Positions 47,132 through 60,029 of a stretch of 64,000 nucleotides of DNA are shown here, in pieces; position 1 is the stretch's first letter; every line of letters starts with the position of its first letter. This DNA is from Oikopleura dioica (taxonomy: Eukaryota; Chordata; Appendicularia; Copelata; Oikopleuridae): contig OU015569.1 in assembly GCA_907165135.1 (NCBI GenBank), forward strand, positions 2,170,001-2,234,000, in the 5' to 3' direction. A program made the position numbers and the translations under genes. A model generated the notes under the pieces. That model saw only the letters and a program-made list of their open reading frames with translations. It searched no databases and was not told where the DNA came from.

Positions 47132-50100
47132 TTACATAAGCTGAACAAACTGCATTCCAGGGGGCAGGGCCATTCCCTGTACGTTTTGGACATTTTGCAT
47201 CGCTCCCAATTGCGTCTGCCCGAGTTGGCCCATCTGCATGTGCGTAAAGTTGGGCACGAGAATCGGTTGGTAAGCGGCGGCGTATGCAGATTGCAGTTTC
47301 TGAATTTATACGATTAACTCTCTGGTCTTGAGAGACGGGCACTTACGAGTTTGGCCTGGATTCGTTGTTGCTCCCGGAATCGCTCGTACGGAACCCATCT
47401 TGGTTTTGGCGGTTTACCCTCTAGCGTCGCTTTGTGTCTTTGGCTGCGCAAGTGCTGCAGAAGCTGCACTTCCGAATTAAGCGTGACGTGGCATAGCTCG
47501 CATTTGTACTGGTGGTTTGACCGGGGCTTGACAGGCTCGATCTTATCTGGACGAGGAGGAACTGGAATCCCCGCGATTGTGTTTTTATGGCGCAATGAGC
47601 CGAGATGCTGTTTCATTTGAGTATCAGAATTGACCCACACGTCGCAATCCTTGCAGTGAAGACTTTCGTCTGAAAAAATATGATCAAGGGGGCGTTGAAA
47701 GTTTCTCTACCCTAAGGCTAGTCTAACTATTCTATTGGAAAATCCACTTGAAAGAGACTTACCAAGAGGCTTGATAGTTCTGACAACTCGTTTGACGTAA
47801 GGAGGTAGGTTTTCCAGCATCTTTTTGACCTCTTCTTCCATGTCAAGTCGTGCTTTCTTCTCCTCCTCGGTTTCTTCTCGGATTTCTAACGGATCGAGGG
47901 GAAAGAGCGGCTGATTTGAGCTAGTTGAGCCATTCTCGTTCGCAGCACACATCATTTCTTTGTCCTCTTCGGCCATTCTAGCGGCATCGACTTCGCAGTT
48001 CTCGGCCTTGGCTTCTTCAAATTGCTCGACTTGCGCCTCCAGAGCCAAGTTTTCTGCGTTGAGGCTAGCGGCCTAGAAAACGGTTTAGATAGGTTCGCTC
48101 AGTATCCACTGCCTACCATTCATCCCGCTTTCAAAGTACCCCCCAGTAAGTATTTTCAAAGACCACTCTTCCTTAGTGGTACTTATGATATTCATTGCAT
48201 TTGTTTCATTTTGATTTTGATACATTTTGTGACTGGCCCGAGATATGTCAGTATCTGGCGGGTCCTGGTCAGTTTACCCTTGGAATAAAAAGTTGAATGC
48301 CAAACTTCAAGTCAATCTTTTCAAGTTTTTCTCTCACCGGACATTGATAATGAAAATGCCACATTATACACCTGTTTGTAACGATTTAGTTGAACGAACT
48401 CAACAGTATCATTATTCAATTATTCACCAGTAGTGTAAGAGTAACTCATGCACTGCTATGAGTTTCTATCGATCTTAGTCTGATTTTAATATTTCACGCC
48501 CCTGCTGCGTTGAAAAATTTCACCATGTCAAATGATAAGAAGATAATGTCGAGCTAAGCGACAGTCTGTCCGACACATGTATCATAATGGTACACCTCAT
48601 TACCTGCTCTTGTTTGAAGATCCCGTTCATCGTGCTTTGTTCGGCCGTGATACTGGCGCTTGCTTCAGGATTGGTTTCTGTTGGTGGAGCTGCTTCAACG
48701 GCCTCTTTTGAGTCCCTTTCTTTGAGCTCTCTCTTTCGCCGTCTGATCTCGGTGATTCTGGCGTGTCGCTTCCCTCGATAATGGGTGTCAGCTTGTCCCT
48801 AAACGTAATCTATGACGATCAACCGACTCTATAGATCCTCGGATGACTTTAAAAAGAATAATGATTTGGGCTCGGGGCGAATACTTGCTTTTATAGAAGT
48901 GATAGACCACCTCGCAAGGGTGGAGGAAGCGCTCTCTTTTGGCGAGTTTGAACTAGTTCCCAAGAGAGATAGATTCAAATAAATTGCCTCCAAGGCTTGG
49001 TGCTGGTGCACAGCACCAATCGAAAACGTTTTTCAATGTGCAAATGCCCGTGAATTGCGAAAACTGGACGCTGTTGCCGCCCTGGGGAAAGTCAGCAGCA
49101 CCACCAGTCGATTAATTTTCGCTTTAGGAGGTGGTACAGTAGGCACCAACAAATTCTTTACCTTATTCAAAATCGTCAATTTCCTCGATTTCTCTGGTTT
49201 GGCCAATCTAAGCTGCCCAAATAAACAAAAAAAAGCAGCGTTTTTGATCGGGCGGGTTTTCGGCCGAATTGTCTCTCGGACAATGTTATAACTAATAAGT
49301 GCACCAACTTTCTAATAATGAGAAGTTGATCATAAGCTGGCAATCAATACCGTGTCGGGCACAAAATTGGAATTCGGGCTAATCGCCACTGGCCAAATCA
49401 GTCACATCTTCAAAGGAAGGTAATCAAACCCTCATTTTTTTCATAAAAACTGATGACAATTTCGGATCTTTCAAAAACTATTTCCAATTTGTAATTCAGT
49501 AGCGATCCCTCCCTACTCGTGACCCTCCCTCTTTCTGGAGGCGTATTTTACCTGGCTGTTGAAATTGACGTTGCAGGTTTCGCAGCGAAGCGTTTCTCTC
49601 TTCGGACGGAAGCTTTTCTCCTTGTTCAAGACGCTGCTGACGAGGGCGCTTTCAACTGGGCCGAGCTGAAAAATTAAATCAAAAATGATAAAGTAATAAA
49701 AAGGCAAAAATAAAGCGAGCTTCGAAAACGTGCGCTCTTTGAAATTACTGTCGCTGAATTCTTTGGCGCCTCTGAAGCTCTTTCCCGTCTCTTGAAAATC
49801 GAGCAAGTACCTACTAGACGCGTTCCTTATTGGAGCAGTATGGCTGTCCATAACGGAATGGCCTGTGCGAGTCCTAGGACCAGTTAAATATTTATGTCGT
49901 AGTTGCACTATGAAACCATTTATCGATATCCTACATATTCACTGCATCATATATCCGAGAACGAAGCGAGAAAGAAGCCCATAAAATGTGATATTTTATT
50001 GATCCCGATCACTTTGCGAAATTTCCGTCTCATTGAACCGGCAATACGCTTCTGGCAACAATTTCTTTACAATTAGCTCTGCCTCTCAAATCAATTCCAG

Positions 50101-53100
50101 TTACCTTATTTTGACGAATTCCAAAAACTCTTATTTATGATTTTGAAAAAATTATTTCTCTTCTACTGAAAACTTGGATGCATCCCGGACCGAAGAGCCG
50201 CGAAATTCTCGAAATAAAATCCTTGCGAAATCCGAAATCAAGAAAAAATCGAGATAAAATCCCGTCCTGGGAACACTTTGAAATCAAAATCTGTGCTCAG
50301 CAACCTGAGTGGAAAACCTGAGTCAGGGTTTGAAAGGTTTAAAGTTATAAAAAAAATTTTTTAAAAGTAGTTATTTTAGAGAAAAATGGAGCTTCGTTTT
50401 TATGAACCATGACTTAGATTTCCGAGCCTAGTACTAACAAAATATTGTTATTAAAAATGTTGATTGTAATAAATAAAAAGTACCTAGAGGCGTTGGTGAT
50501 TTTTAGTTCTGGAAGAGTGAGGTGTTTCTCTATTGGCGTTTAGTTATGAAGATAGTAGACTTATAAAGGAGTAGATTGTGATTTGAGTGATCGAACTTTA
50601 CACAAGTCACTGTGCTCAAATATTTGTCGATTATTCTCTCAATAAGTAGTAGCCGCGGAGAGGAGAGACACATGCTGGTGCCGATCGCGGCCACATGGCA
50701 ACTAAGCCGCCCATAAAAGAGATTGATACTTTCTGCACAACATTAGTACTACGGTACCCAATAAATAACGTGCATTCACATTCTGACTCAGGAAAAAAGG
50801 AAACTAGGAGTAAAATTGATTGACAGCGAAAAGCACCACAAGCGTCTAGAAGCGACACACAGAGGGCGAATAGCCGCAAACGAGCTATCCCAGCTCTCTA
50901 GCACTCGAAAATCTTCATTTTTGTCTAGTACCAATTTATTGATTTCAGTAATTTAGGACTAAACATATCAAAAATTTATGAAGCGTTCGTTGCCTTTTTC
51001 CTTAAATTTAAGCTAGACTTGTCATTTGAAAGGATTCTAGCGCCCAAAGGTTACCGAGTCCAGACTTGAAGTCATTGATTCCACGAATAATACACGATTG
51101 AGTTGACCCAAGCAGTACTGGGCTCGGCAACCTGAGTAAAAAACATGAGTCAGGGTTCATAAGATTACAAATGAAAAGCCGCGTAGCGGCTTTTTTAAAA
51201 ACGAAGCCGCGAAGCGGCTTCGCCAGAAGTTAAAAATAAGATTGAAGAATAATATTGCGAAGCCGCTTAGCGGCTTCGTTTTTAAAAAAGCCGCTACGCG
51301 GCTTTTCATTTGTAATCTTATGAACCCTGACTCAGGTTTTTTACTCAGGTTGCCGAGCCCAGAAGCAGTACCTTTTAGAAGTCAAAATAAGGGGATTCGT
51401 TAGAGTCTTCAAAATTGAAAAAAAAACTCTTAGCGAAAATCTCGATCTTCTCTATTTTTTCTGAAAGAGAAAGAGAGAGTGAGAGTGATTTAAATAAGAA
51501 GTAAGGAACAAAAGGCTTGAGTGGTCAAAAAACTTTTCTTTACATTTCTACTTCGGAGGTGCCATTTATCGACGGATTCTTTCTATTTGAAATCGCAGTT
51601 GCGTACTTTTCTACTTTCTAATGACGAAATACAACATTTCGCTGCTTTGAAATTCTAGCTGAAAGTCAAGTTGAACAAGTTGGCGAAAATGAGCAACACC
51701 AGAATCGGATATTCTTGAATGAGGCGTGTATCTCTCTGCCCGCTTCTCTGTGCTGGAAGAGGATCTCATTTTATTATTTCATTTTGACGATTGTTAATTC
51801 GATTAATCAAAATTCAGCCGTCGTGGAATTTTACGATCTATAGGCGCTCTTTCCTTTTCGATTTACATTTTTTCAGTTTGAAAAAAAAGAGAGAAAAAAG
51901 GCGAATTTATTGAAATGTTAATAGAAAACTGATGATGATCCTAACATTATCGCCTTCAAGAGAAGCTGAGAAACTGTTTTCAACGACTTATAAATTGTGC
52001 TATTATTCATTATGAAATGTTTACTTTATCTTTAATATTTATTAGTTCTAATAAAAATGCAATTCCCTACTTATTTTATATACGATCGAATATTTCTACC
52101 ATTAAAAATTTTCTACTGCAAATAAATAAATGAGCTATCAAAAACGAAGATGCGTCAATAATCTAATGTAAGAAAAAAAAAGAGAGGTGATAAATAGCTA
52201 ATTTAAGAGCTAGATGAAATAGTAGGCCAAAAGTCCCAGGGCTTAGCTTTTCATTTATGGCTCATAAATCTTGCCCTGGCTCGAAGTTTGGCCGGACGTA
52301 CTGGCAATTCTATGATGCTAGGTGTCGAGAATTAGATAGTTTTCTTCTTTAGATCGCCTTTCTCTCCCTTGTTTCGCCAAAGGTGATGAGTTATGTCTCT
52401 GTCAAATGCACACTTAATCGTGTTTTCTATTTTGTTCGAGTTAGGGCTGCCTGGGTCGGCTTACCTCGCGAGGGGGCTTTCTTTACAGTCACACCCGTAT
52501 ATCCGAGTAGCGTTCGAAATGAGCTCTTATCAGAATTTGTGAGCGCTCAAGCATTAACAGAGCAATTTTGAGCGCGAGTTAACACAGAACACACACTGTA
52601 AGCAAAAATAACAAAACTGCGATTTACAGATAGTTCTACATTAAATTAAACTCGACCCTTCATCGCGTCTATTAGCAGTAGTGGCGTCAAAGTAAATTCA
52701 AAAGAAGAAGGAAGCATTATTTTTTTCAAAATTACACGATGAATTTTCTGATTAACCAATTACATTGTATACGATTAGAGCAATTTTTGAATCAGTAATA
52801 AAAGAAGACTTTTTTTTTACAAGGATCTCCTTGTTGTTTGCACTCGGAAGGGAGCTTCCGCGCTGCGGGTCCAGAAGGATTTGAGAATTTATAGGCTCCT
52901 TTCGTCGCTATAAAACCTTCTCTAGTTGTGATAAGAGGACCATGTACCGTAATTTGTTCACACTTGGCGCGATCTGCGCACAAGCCAACATAATTTCGAT
53001 AGCGATAATAGCACGTGCAGCGAGAACAGATTGACAGCTTGTAGTAAGTAAAGACATACAGCTACCAAGTAGCTAGTTCTTGTTTTTTGCGTAACGCAAT

Positions 53101-55515
53101 AATTCACTCGCTTATTCTTGAAGCTCATGAACCTCCATGAACCGAAATATGTCCTTCTATTTGACTCGGATTGTTAATAATTATGAGAAACAAGACGAAC
53201 ATGGCGATCTATTTTTACTGTACTAGGGGGTTACTATTACTTCTAGAGGCGATTTTCTGGAAGTTAGATTTTATGGATGTTAGATTTTCTGGAAAAGGCG
53301 ATTTTCTGGAACTTCCAGAAAGTCTAATATTCCAGAAAATCTAACTTTCAGAAAATCGCCTCTCTCAGTAATAGTACCCCCATAGTACAGTAAAAATAGA
53401 TCGCCATGTTCGTCTTGTTTCTTATAATTATTAACAATCCGAGTCACTTCGAGAGGCTTCAAACTCTTTAAAATTCTTCGACCAAAAGAGACTTTACTAT
53501 TTAAAATAAAATAACATTGAAATCAACAAGTTCAAATAAGTCTTAGAAACCAACCTTGCTGTTGATGAAATTTATCAATCGGCGTTTATCCCTTCTGCTT
53601 AAATTTCCTCTCATAGTTCGAATTATCAAAAGTAAGCCATCAAAAATTGTATTTTTAAAAAAAGATCAGCAGTTGCAAGTTGCAAGTTCTTGTCAGGACG
53701 AAAAAAGGCTCCTTTTGAAAGTTGCCGAGTTCACATTTCATCGCCTATTTGATCATTTATCAGGATCAATTATAATTTGCCAGGTCAACAATCAACGCAA
53801 AGACGATCAGAGCATTTTTCCAGTAATACTATTTTTGTAATTGCTGAACCTGGCGTGTTTGTCTGCTAGTCCCCGGCGACCATGAACGACTATTAGGGGG
53901 AATTCTCCTTTTACAACTGACAGGTTAATGTCCGGATATTCACGCATTTCCGCTGCCTCGTCCATCTCTATTATTTCTCCAAGTGAAAATCAGGCTCTAA
54001 TTTAGCGCTTGATTTTGATCCACTCTTGATTGTTTTATCGCTAGTAGTTGCTTCCATGCTATTCTTTCTAAGCGAAGCGTTGAAATCATGGAAGACACGC
54101 GCTACCTTTGAATTTGTAAACTAAACTTACTATCGCCGTTCATCTTATCTTTCATTTTCGGCCATTTTCGAAACTTCGCCAGAATTTTAAAATATTTTGG
54201 AATGGTTATTTTGCGAAGCCGCTTTGCGGCTTCGTTTCTAAAAGAAGCCGCTACGCGGCTTTTTCATTAAAGATCTTTCAAACCCTGACTCAGGTTTTTA
54301 CACAGGTTGCCGAGCTCAGCTGTAGGTTCAATAAGCGAATCTACAGTCATCCAGAAGCTCCATCGGAAGATAGCTCTTTCAAGACTCGGACGCGTTGAAT
54401 TTTTCAATGCCAATAATTTAAAATTCATTCGCGCGTTGAATAAATCTTGCTGTGAAATAATTGATGGGCGCTGTTTTTAGACGGTGCTAGAAATTCTGAT
54501 TTGGAAGAGTACGGGGCTTCGCGCATAGTTAAAAATTGAAGACTGATATTTATCGGTTTAAATATGCGTCGGGAGTTCTTTACGAGATGATGGCAAGAAT
54601 GGTTAAATTTGGAAATATCTCACCTGTGTATTTCCAAGATGGGCCGACAGAGGGAGCGTCACGTGCTGCAGCCCTTGCATGGCCGGTTGTTGGACTAAAT
54701 AATACTTTTTAAGTTTATTTAATCAACCTATATTCACGTGACTTCAATCAGACCGGTTCAAGTGAATGTGAAGAGTAAATAAAACTCCAGATCGATTATC
54801 ATAACTTCATAATCGATCCATTATCGTAAAATAGGCTAACCAAAGTGGTCGAAAACTGATCTCGGTTTGGTAACTCATTTTCATTATCAAAAAGAACTTC
54901 AAATAACAAACTCTTGAAATGAAAATTTCAAACAGTAAATCGTCGTTTTTTGAAGCTTCTTTTAGGGAGTCTAAAAAGAACTTTGGCGCGAGGCAGAGAG
55001 CGGGTAGGATTGATGTGAGAACATTGTGCTAAAAGCACTTGATAAACGATCCTGTTCGAACCTGTGTCGAGTACCACTCGAGGCACTTTCGCCGAATTTT
55101 ACCCGCTGAAAGACGCAGGCGGCAGGAAAATCAGCTACTACCCGCGGCCCTCGGGGGCAACTTTCTCCTCGCCTTTCGACTTTCGAGTTTTGTTTTGTTT
55201 ATGTCAACAAAAGTCAACAGTAATGTTAATGCGTGCAAATAGTTACGTGTGCTTTACTTCTTATTTCTATTAAAATCTCGGAAAATTCTATTAAAAAATC
55301 ACGATTAATTTTATAATGAAAAAAAGGCGATTTATATATTCATGTTTGCTACCTTTCATATATTGCATTGGAGCTTGAGCTCCGCCGAGCATCATAGGCG
55401 TGAGCATAGAAAACTGCAGGGCTTGATTCTGGAGTTGATTCGACGCCATCAAAGCGGCCGTCGACGCAGCAGGCTCCCTGGTTGGCGTCTGGGGACTTTT
55501 AAAGAGTCCGCTCAT
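47132..55515 (-). CDS. ZNF385-like protein with three U1-type C2H2 zinc fingers
   Basis: Probable RNA- or DNA-binding protein with widely spaced matrin/U1-type fingers, as in ZNF385/ZNF346. Exon 1 starts MSGLFKSPQTPTREP (55513-55515) and reads into FSMLTPMMLGGAQAPMQYMK. Exon 2 (54622-54705) continues QQPAMQGLQHVTLPLSAHLG in phase. After a ~5-kb intron comes finger 1, LRCETCNVNFNSQ (49555-49595), completed in the next exon by THYRGKRHARI (48740-48775). An acidic Glu-rich helical exon follows (47765-48070). Finger 2 is CKDCDVWVNSDTQMKQHLGS (47590-47655) and finger 3 CELCHVTLNSEVQLLQHL (47450-47505), followed by KPPKPRWVPYERFREQQR. A Gln/Met-rich tail ends QFVQLM with TAA 47132-47134. Fingers match C-x2-C-x12-H-x5-H. 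The gene is unusually long for this genome. Confidence 0.82.
50272..50340. repeat. End fragment of the same hairpin MITE family
   Basis: Reads GCTCAGCAACCTGAGTGGAA then AACCTGAGTCAGGGTTTGAAAG, matching the left end of the element at 51118 with a few changes. No matching opposite end lies nearby. Confidence 0.65.
51118..51362. mobile_element. 245-bp hairpin MITE with 8-bp target duplication (hAT-like)
   Basis: Near-perfect palindrome starting CTGGGCTCGGCAACCTGAGT. The flanking octamer AAGCAGTA is duplicated exactly at 51110-51117 and 51363-51370. Each arm contains GAAAAGCCGCGTAGCGGC and a further AAGCCGC..GCGGCTT stem, so the whole element folds. The 8-bp duplication points to hAT transposase mobilisation. 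Confidence 0.9.
52792..53037 (-). CDS. Candidate Cys-rich exon nested in the ZNF385-like intron
   Basis: Unrecognised. From a possible acceptor (ctacaag) near 53038 the minus strand is open for about 82 codons: LSICSRCTCYYRYRNYVGLC, then ADRAKCEQITVHGPL, ending CKQQGDPCKKK and a short hydrophobic tail before the stop at 52792. Seven cysteines in this span would suit a small extracellular disulfide-rich module. No signal-peptide exon was located, so it may be an orphan exon or gene remnant. Confidence 0.35.
   Translation of the reverse strand: MSICSRCTCYYRYRNYVGLCADRAKCEQITVHGPLITTREGFIATKGAYKFSNPSGPAARKLPSECKQQGDPCKKKVFFYY
53163..53445. mobile_element. 283-bp palindromic fold-back element
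   Basis: Outer arms GACTCGGATTGTTAATAATT and their complement, continuing through ACAAGACGAACATGGCGATC for about 70 bp on each side. The centre holds TTTCTGGAA-type short repeats in both directions. No clear target duplication was found at the ends, so its superfamily is open. Confidence 0.75.
54209..54324. repeat. Partial copy of the hairpin MITE family
   Basis: TTGCGAAGCCGCTTTGCGGC, then GAAGCCGCTACGCGGCTTTT, then AACCCTGACTCAGGTTTT and GTTGCCGAGCTCAG. This is the right half of the 51118-51362 element with substitutions. Confidence 0.75.
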
Positions 55516-57496
55516 CTCTTCTTTCTCTTTCTTATCTTCGTGTATCAGTTCTCTACTACTGTGCTTTAGAATCCTTTCCGGCTCTTCGAGGGAATCGTCT
55601 CTCGCCGCTGCCCGTGGCTCCGTCAGCTCGCGAATTGAGCAGCGCCTCTTTGGCGCCGCCGCGACTGAGCTTAGCCGAGCAAACTTGGCTCCACCAGAGT
55701 TTCAAGCTCAATCCGCCTATCATCTCTTCTCCTATCTTGTCAAGGTCAAAGAAGCCTCTCTCGCATCAGTGTTTCCTCAAAACAGGCAAATGAAAAGACG
55801 CTCGCTCAAAATTATGATGGATCACCGTCTGATAATTAGCCACAGTAGAAAATCGACAAACACAAACTTACTTCGACCATTTATCTGTTTAGCGCCAACT
55901 AGAAGCTTCCGAAACTTAAGACATCTCAATAAACTAAATAAAATTAATTAAAAGTATTCTCATTTTATTGAAAATCCATGGCAGATTTTGAACTATAGAA
56001 AGTTCTTGATAAAGATTATTTTAAAGAGATTTTAAAAGCAAAATTATTTTTTAAGAACAAGAAAAAATACAGCTTCGGAATCATGGAGGATAAATATTTC
56101 GCGAACTTAAATTTCGAAAGAATAACAATTTCGTCGTTCAAAGATACCAAGTGGCAGTTTATTAAGACTCGGGCAAACATCGTTTAGTGCGTAATTCGTT
56201 ATTTAGCTTAAATGGCAGGTGGATTAGCTGCATTTTGACAAACGGAAGGTTGAGCTCCATGTAAGTTGACGCGGCCCCCTGCTCGCATACGTAGCTTCAA
56301 CAAAAACATCGTTGATCTTAACGGGCGGTTAAATATTTTTCTTCTTTTCAACTGCTTAGCCAATGGCCACTGCGCTCCTAAGTAAACCGGTCGGTAGCAG
56401 TTACAAATTAAACTTGATTCCTTGCTTGAGGAGCTACTCGTCCCCTGGGCAGTAGTAATTACGGAGACGGGCACAGAAAATCAAGAAGCATGGCCCGAGA
56501 TGAATAGAATTATTGATACCCAAAACTGCGATTAATTTTTCAGTGCGCTAGAAACTCTTTTCTTCTTTCTTCACTTCGAGGTTTCGGTTTATTGGCTCAC
56601 ATGGCACCTAGGCGCAATGATAACACAAATCGTACAACACTCGGGCCACCTGTAGGGCGTCGCAAGTACTCGATATTTTTTCGAGTTCTCATTGATCTCA
56701 CTGTAACCCGCTAAAGCGTGAAATGAGCATATTTTTCGTCAGATTTCTTCATTTCTGTTTGCGTAATAATGTGTTTACATACTGTATGTAACATACAGTA
56801 AGTAGTAGTACATTATAACGGTTTTATTGAGAGTTATTTATCATAACCGAAGTCAACTGCAACTTTTTTCAAGAAGTCTCTTGAAGGATAAGAGACCTGC
56901 TCGGTGCAAACTTGGAAGTTTGAAAACTTTGATCTTGAAACTCTAACAAATTCCGCCGATGTTTTGCCCGTCTCTCTATCTCTTTCTCTCTCTCTCTCTC
57001 TCTCTGTTTTAAATGTGCTCGGTCGTGTGTGCTCAACAATCGGATAGAAAGTTGCAGCTATGACCAGAGTGAGCTCGATGGTCCTAGCGGGAACTTTTTA
57101 GGCGCATGCTGGCTTGCATTGAAAAAAAAAGAGTTTATCGTGCTGCGTCAAAGCAGTGTTCTGGCTGATTAGAGAGAGCACTAGAGCCGAATTCATCGCT
57201 CGAAGATATCTTCAATCATTCTCACTAATGGCAGCTGGGCCGGGCCTGGGGCCCTTTAGCATACATTCCTCCCATCCGACACCACATCCGGACGCTCATG
57301 TTTGACACAAAGCTATCTACTATCAAGCTAATTTGAGATGATAACAGCTCCAGTTTTCAAACATTGTTTTTATGTCATTCCAATAGAACAAAATCCGCCT
57401 ATTGCTTCTAGTAAGGCTTTTTCCTGGCAGTTGCTGCAACCATGATCAATTTTAAATGGCCATGATCAACGTGGATAAGTCAGAAATTGTCTTGAG
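55516..57496. other. Divergent intergenic region
   Basis: Promoter side of the ZNF385-like gene (left) and of the filamin-NHL gene (right). Open frames at 55685-55951 (+) and 56208-56474 (-) carry no motif. A TC microsatellite lies at 56971-57005. Confidence 0.45.
56971..57005. repeat. (TC)n microsatellite
   Basis: TCTCTCTATCTCTTTC followed by an uninterrupted run of TC dinucleotides to 57005. Confidence 0.9.
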
Positions 57497-60029
57497 TTGG
57501 AGGATCTTTCTCGCTCCCCTCTGTCTCCCGGATATGGATTTACCAGCTCATTCGCGATTAACTTCACCATGATGACGATTGAGTTTTATAAAAAGCGATT
57601 TGCGGAGAGATTCAAGAGACGTTTTGGCCCCGGTGCTGTTGTAATTTGCACTTGCGGTAGTATGAGCTGCACAACTCCAACAATTCAGTTCAAAGTGGCG
57701 AAAGGGAAGGGTTTCCCACCTTGTAGATTTTCTTTCTCTTTCTACAGGCGGCAAACTTTTCAAGAAAATCTGATGCGAATCAACCGGGAGATTGACGTCC
57801 ACGAAGCCTACATGATTCAAGCTGTTCAGAAACAAGCATGTTCCTTGCGAAACTCTGCTGTATCCATTTTTGAGGCAGTCTGAAAGTCTCTTTCCAATCT
57901 TTATTATGATGCTTTTAGGAACTGAATTTTCGAATGAAATTTCCGGAAACGGCCAGAAGCATGTGGACTTTGTATGGCGGATATCATCGTGAGTTTATGC
58001 CAGGCTTCAGGCAAAACATCATCCATGAAATCAAAAAGACCACACTCCACCAGCATCGAGCAGCTCCCATCGGCTGCATCCACGGACCAATTTCCCCATT
58101 CAGATCCCAAATTGTCAGGAATCGTTTTATCAAAATTGAAAAAAATCGTCTATTCTATTGATAAATCGACGAAGGGATGACCAAGGGAAAGTATACAAGA
58201 TTGGAGATCAGGCTACTTTTATCATTGTTCCGAGAGATGCTAATGGACAGGAAAAGGTCATGAATATATAAATAATATATATAAATAATAAATAATATTC
58301 TTAAAGTTAAAGTTAGTTCATATTCATGACTTTTTCAAGTTCATTTTCCAGAAAAAAGTTCCCGAGAAGCAGCCATTCGTGGTAAAAATATATCCCGAAG
58401 TCCACAAGATCACAGTATATCCATGTTTGAATGCTGCTAAAAAGCTCTTTGTCAAGGTGAATTTTTTGATTTTTTATATAACACGGATGAAAATTAGGTC
58501 GATGTCGATCTGCTTGAAGAAGGAGAATTCAACGTCCAGGTGATCTTGAACTGGTATGGAATCATATCGAAGCCATTCCCAATCACCGTCGATGGCTTTG
58601 ATCGTTCCCTCATTTCTTTCATAGACGAAGATCGTGAACAGTAAGGTCATAATGGTAACTGTTATCATAATTTTCTGAAGAGAGGTTAAAAACCAGCCAG
58701 ACATCGTCAGTGGTCACGGACACGGCGACGACCAAGTCAATCGCGCTTGGGGGGTCTGTGCTCTTCCAGGCGGACTTTTCGCTGTTGGGGATCGAGGCAA
58801 CCATCAAGTAAAAGTCTTCACAACAAGAGGGGAAATAGTCGACATCTACCCTCCGAGAATGACTCCTGGCGAGCCTATGCCCCCAAGCACAGAACGAGGT
58901 AAATCTCAACACATGCTTATATTTTCGATTTTCAGGATTATTTGACAAACCCTGCGGACTTGCGTACACAAGAACTCCCGAATCAGCGATCGTAGTTGCA
59001 GACAAGGACAATCACAGGGTTGCAATTTTGCTGTGGGACAAGAAGAGGAATAAGCTCAAGTACGAGTGAGTAATAATTGAATGAAACCTGTTTTAATTCT
59101 ATAGTCGAGCTTTTGGAAAAGAGGGAACGAAGATCGGACAGTTCAAGTATCCATGGGACGTTTCAGTGAATTTAAGCGGAGAAATCGCCGTTTCGGACTC
59201 TCGAAATTGGCGTGTTCAGGTTTTGCCAGAATTACGAACTTGGACAATCATGCAATGTTTTTTAGCTCTTCACATTCCTTGGAGACTATATCGCATCGTT
59301 CGGATATGGGAACGAACCCGAGCATCTCAAAGCATCAGTCTTCACCAGTTCACGGCCGTTGAACTACCCACGAGGAATCGTCTTTGACAAGAAAGGAAAC
59401 TTGCTTGTCACTGATTTCAATGCGCACACTGTCACGATCATCGACCCCGAGTTCAAGAAGTCAATGCAATTCGGCTGCTCCCAAAAGGCAGCAAACGGAG
59501 CGCCCTCTCCGCCTTCTTTGTCACCGCCTTCGTTCTCTCCACCTCACCGAGATGACTTGGACTGGTCGACACTGGACATTTCCGATAACGATAGCAGCAG
59601 TGAAGAGGAGCAACAACAGACCAGCAGTGCATTTATGCATTATTTTGACTTGAATAAAGACGAAGAGATCGATCATGTGATCATGGAAAGGAATGGCTTC
59701 AGATCATGTGAGGAGATCAAAAATGAAATAGCAATCTCAAGCCAAATAAGACCAGCCGGTATTGCCATCGACAGAGACGGAAATTTCTATGTTGCTGTGT
59801 GCAAATTTCGTAAAATTTACGTACGTTTTCTTATCATTCAAAATGGAGACAAAAAAGGGTTTAGGTATTCAATCCTGATCGAACTCTCCGGGGCAAAATC
59901 ATCAACGAAAATCTGCGAAAACCAGCAGGAATCTGCATCACAACCGAAGGAAGACTGGTTGTGGTCGAAGAAGGCGAAAACGATCGAATTTCAACTGTTG
60001 AGGACCAACACCGAATTCTTATTTTCTAA
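57497..60029 (+). CDS. Filamin-NHL protein, TRIM2/3/71-like; 5' part uncertain
   Basis: NHL-repeat proteins of this class act in RNA repression or as E3 ligases. A helical exon reads [19 protein letters not shown] (57780-57840). A filamin-type immunoglobulin fold spans 58185-58625: [59 protein letters not shown] repeats follow: [20 protein letters not shown] (58740-58800), [20 protein letters not shown] (58945-59005), [20 protein letters not shown] (59145-59205), [20 protein letters not shown] (59362-59421), [20 protein letters not shown] (59750-59810), and [20 protein letters not shown] (59918-59977), six in total, a full propeller. A Pro/Ser-rich loop (59500-59560) is inserted between blades. 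Stop TAA 60027-60029. I see no RING or B-box in the visible exons, so either the 5' end is missed or this is a reduced form. Confidence 0.82.

Larger units (their letters stand above)
49700..54600 (-). other. Large MITE-rich intron of the ZNF385-like gene
   Basis: About 4.9 kb between finger-1 exon and exon 2, around a hundred times the usual local intron size. It contains three pieces of one hairpin MITE family (about 50272-50340, 51118-51362, 54209-54324), another palindromic element (53163-53445) and a possible nested Cys-rich exon (52792-53037). The rest is AT-rich without features. Confidence 0.6.

Noticed and set aside
51150-51330. GCCGC/GCGGC hairpins considered as a terminator or RNA gene
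   Set aside because: They are the arms of a transposed palindrome with target duplication, and eukaryotic context makes a bacterial-type terminator irrelevant.
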